NCBI GenBank assembly: GCA_035625025.1 | Contig: DASPQJ010000047.1 | Span: 1-7,018, forward strand | Direction of reading: 5' to 3' | Source: Bog-793 sp035625025 | GTDB taxonomy: Bacteria; Actinomycetota; Acidimicrobiia; Acidimicrobiales; Bog-793 | DNA length: 7,018 nucleotides | Shown: in pieces, positions 6,300 to 7,018 of the stretch | How positions within the stretch are numbered: the stretch's first letter is position 1 | How the letters are laid out: each line of letters begins with the position of its first letter | Notes under the pieces: model-generated | Databases searched by the model: none | What the model saw: the letters and a program-made list of their open reading frames with translations, nothing else | What the model was told of the DNA's origin: nothing | Made by a program: the position numbers and the translations under genes

Positions 6300-6575
6300 G
6301 TGGCGACAAAGGCGAAGACTCGGAGCCAACGGCGCGGTCGTGTGACCCCAAGAGGTCGCGCCTCGTCCGGCCGCTACACTCCGCCCGTCCCGCGAGAGGT
6401 GAAGCGGAGCCCGAGGTGGTACCCGTGGGTGCTGCTTGGCCTGCTCGTCCTCGGGATCCTTGTCATCCTGCTTAACTACATCGACGCCTTGCCGAAGAGT
6501 CCTACCAACTGGTACACGCTGGGCGGTTTCCTCGCCATTCTCGCGGGCGCTCTCCTCGCGACACGCTACCGCTGA
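6300..6575 (+). CDS. crgA: CrgA: small membrane cell-division protein
   Basis: A 91-residue protein. A strongly basic, disordered N-terminus (1-38, rich in Lys, Arg, Ser and Pro) precedes two transmembrane helices: about 40-60 (WYPWVLLGLLVLGILVILLN) and 71-88 (WYTLGGFLAILAGALLA), ending ATRYR. The basic tail, the aromatic-Pro start of helix 1, the short LP-containing loop and the C-terminal ATR-aromatic-R ending all match the CrgA family (UPF0233). CrgA interacts with FtsZ, FtsQ, FtsI and related proteins and helps bring peptidoglycan synthases to the septum, and it is usually found near pknB. I chose GTG 6300 because it gives the typical basic N-terminus. A frame from ATG 6293 is different and ends without membrane helices. 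In M. tuberculosis other genes, including trpG, separate crgA from pknB; here nothing does. Confidence 0.88.
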   Translation: MATKAKTRSQRRGRVTPRGRASSGRYTPPVPREVKRSPRWYPWVLLGLLVLGILVILLNYIDALPKSPTNWYTLGGFLAILAGALLATRYR

Positions 6576-6675
6576 GCCGCATCACACCCCTGTAATTCTC
6601 CCCAAGGTTGTCCGGCAATGTGTAGGTTGACAAACCCATGCGCTCCTGAACACGAGAACCGCCGTGCTCAGCACT

Positions 6676-6681
6676 TAGGCT
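6676..6681 (+). promoter_or_regulatory. Possible -10 element upstream of the last gene
   Basis: TAGGCT, the same hexamer as before pknB, ends 10 nt before an ATG at 6692 that is in frame with the gene annotated from 6740. The TTGACA at 6627-6632 is 43 nt away and cannot pair with it. If real, it would favour the longer 6692 start as a leaderless gene. Confidence 0.25.
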
Positions 6682-6728
6682 CAGGGCCACGATGCGCCAA
6701 CACACCGGGTTGGGGAAACCGCCCGCTC

Positions 6729-6736
6729 AAGGTAGG
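6729..6736 (+). promoter_or_regulatory. Candidate ribosome binding site deciding the 6740 start
   Basis: AAGGTAGG ends 3 nt before ATG 6740, with its AAGG part 7 nt away. It supports translation starting at 6740 rather than at the upstream in-frame ATG at 6692. Confidence 0.45.
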
Positions 6737-6739
6737 TCC

Positions 6740-7018
6740 ATGTTCGACCGGTGGCTCGAGGACCGGTGGGGGTCGCCACGACTCGTGTATTCGGTGGTTG
6801 GTGCGGTGATGATCGCGCTGGCAATTGCAAGATGGGCCACTCAACACAATCTTTGGCGGTCCGGCTATTGGCTCGTCATAGCGCTTGCAGCTGTCATAGT
6901 CGTCGGGGCACTTGAGTGGGCACGAAAAGAATTGCGCAGTCGTCGACGGTCGGCTACGCACGCCGAACAGGTCATCAAGCAGACAGAGAGATACGAGGAC
7001 GGACGCCTCGCCAGCCGC
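6740..7018 (+). CDS. Hypothetical two-helix membrane protein, 3' end outside the window
   Basis: An open frame runs from ATG 6740 to the window edge (93 codons, no stop). I do not recognise the family. The N-terminus MFDRWLEDRWGSPRLV has a repeated DRW, encoded by a 9-bp direct repeat. Two hydrophobic segments follow, about residues 15-30 (LVYSVVGAVMIALAIA) and 43-59 (YWLVIALAAVIVVGALE). After them comes a basic, then charged and probably helical region (ARKELRSRRR onward, with QVIKQTERYEDGR), so the C-terminal part is likely cytoplasmic. Codons such as ATA, AGA, CTT and TAT, rare in the neighbouring genes, occur several times, hinting at weak expression or a different origin. An in-frame ATG at 6692 would add 16 residues. 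A role in division cannot be inferred from position alone. Confidence 0.6.
   Translation, partial: MFDRWLEDRWGSPRLVYSVVGAVMIALAIARWATQHNLWRSGYWLVIALAAVIVVGALEWARKELRSRRRSATHAEQVIKQTERYEDGRLASR

Noticed and set aside
6236..6475. Open frame of 79 codons overlapping crgA
   Set aside because: It lies in a different frame from the clear CrgA membrane protein, has no membrane helix or motif, and stops midway through crgA.
6627..6632. Perfect TTGACA as a -35 element after crgA
   Set aside because: No TANNNT-like -10 occurs 16-18 nt downstream. The nearest good hexamer, TAGGCT, is 43 nt away.

Overview
The window is GC-rich and carries the actinobacterial cell-wall and cell-division signalling locus: two FHA proteins, a PP2C phosphatase, a class B penicillin-binding protein, a PASTA-domain Ser/Thr kinase, and the small division protein CrgA. 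This gene set and order are characteristic of Actinomycetota. The single kinase in place of the usual pknA-pknB pair, the short FhaA, and the poly-threonine tail on the kinase make me lean towards a deep-branching class such as Acidimicrobiia. That placement is inference, not proven by the sequence.

Layout. Bases 1-140 are the trailing end of an insertion sequence: the last 28 codons of a probable IS481-type transposase, then a terminus built from two tandem 22-bp units. Only 3 bp further on lies the 3' end of a tRNA-Leu(CAG) gene on the minus strand (144-228). Divergent from it, fhaA (298-951), fhaB (962-1420), pstP (1417-2700) and pbpA (2702-4183) follow with gaps of 10, -4 and 1 bp, so they are almost certainly one operon. 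After a 55-bp gap comes pknB (4239-6179), and after 120 bp crgA (6300-6575). The window ends inside an unrecognised two-helix membrane protein (6740 onward), which has somewhat different codon use.

How the genes work together. From the known family roles, PknB senses cell-wall fragments through its four PASTA repeats and phosphorylates division and wall-synthesis proteins. PstP reverses this. FhaA and FhaB read phosphothreonine marks and assemble partners at the septum and pole. PbpA cross-links new peptidoglycan, and CrgA helps recruit wall synthases to the divisome.

Most notable points: no rodA/ftsW-type SEDS gene and no pknA in the cluster, with no room for a remnant; an insertion-sequence end abutting a tRNA; a recurring TANNNT hexamer 8-9 nt before the first codon of fhaA, pknB and crgA, which suggests leaderless transcripts; an SxD second motif in PbpA; and an 18-threonine extracytoplasmic tail on PknB. 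I found no clearly undescribed system. This is a recognisable locus with a reduced composition.
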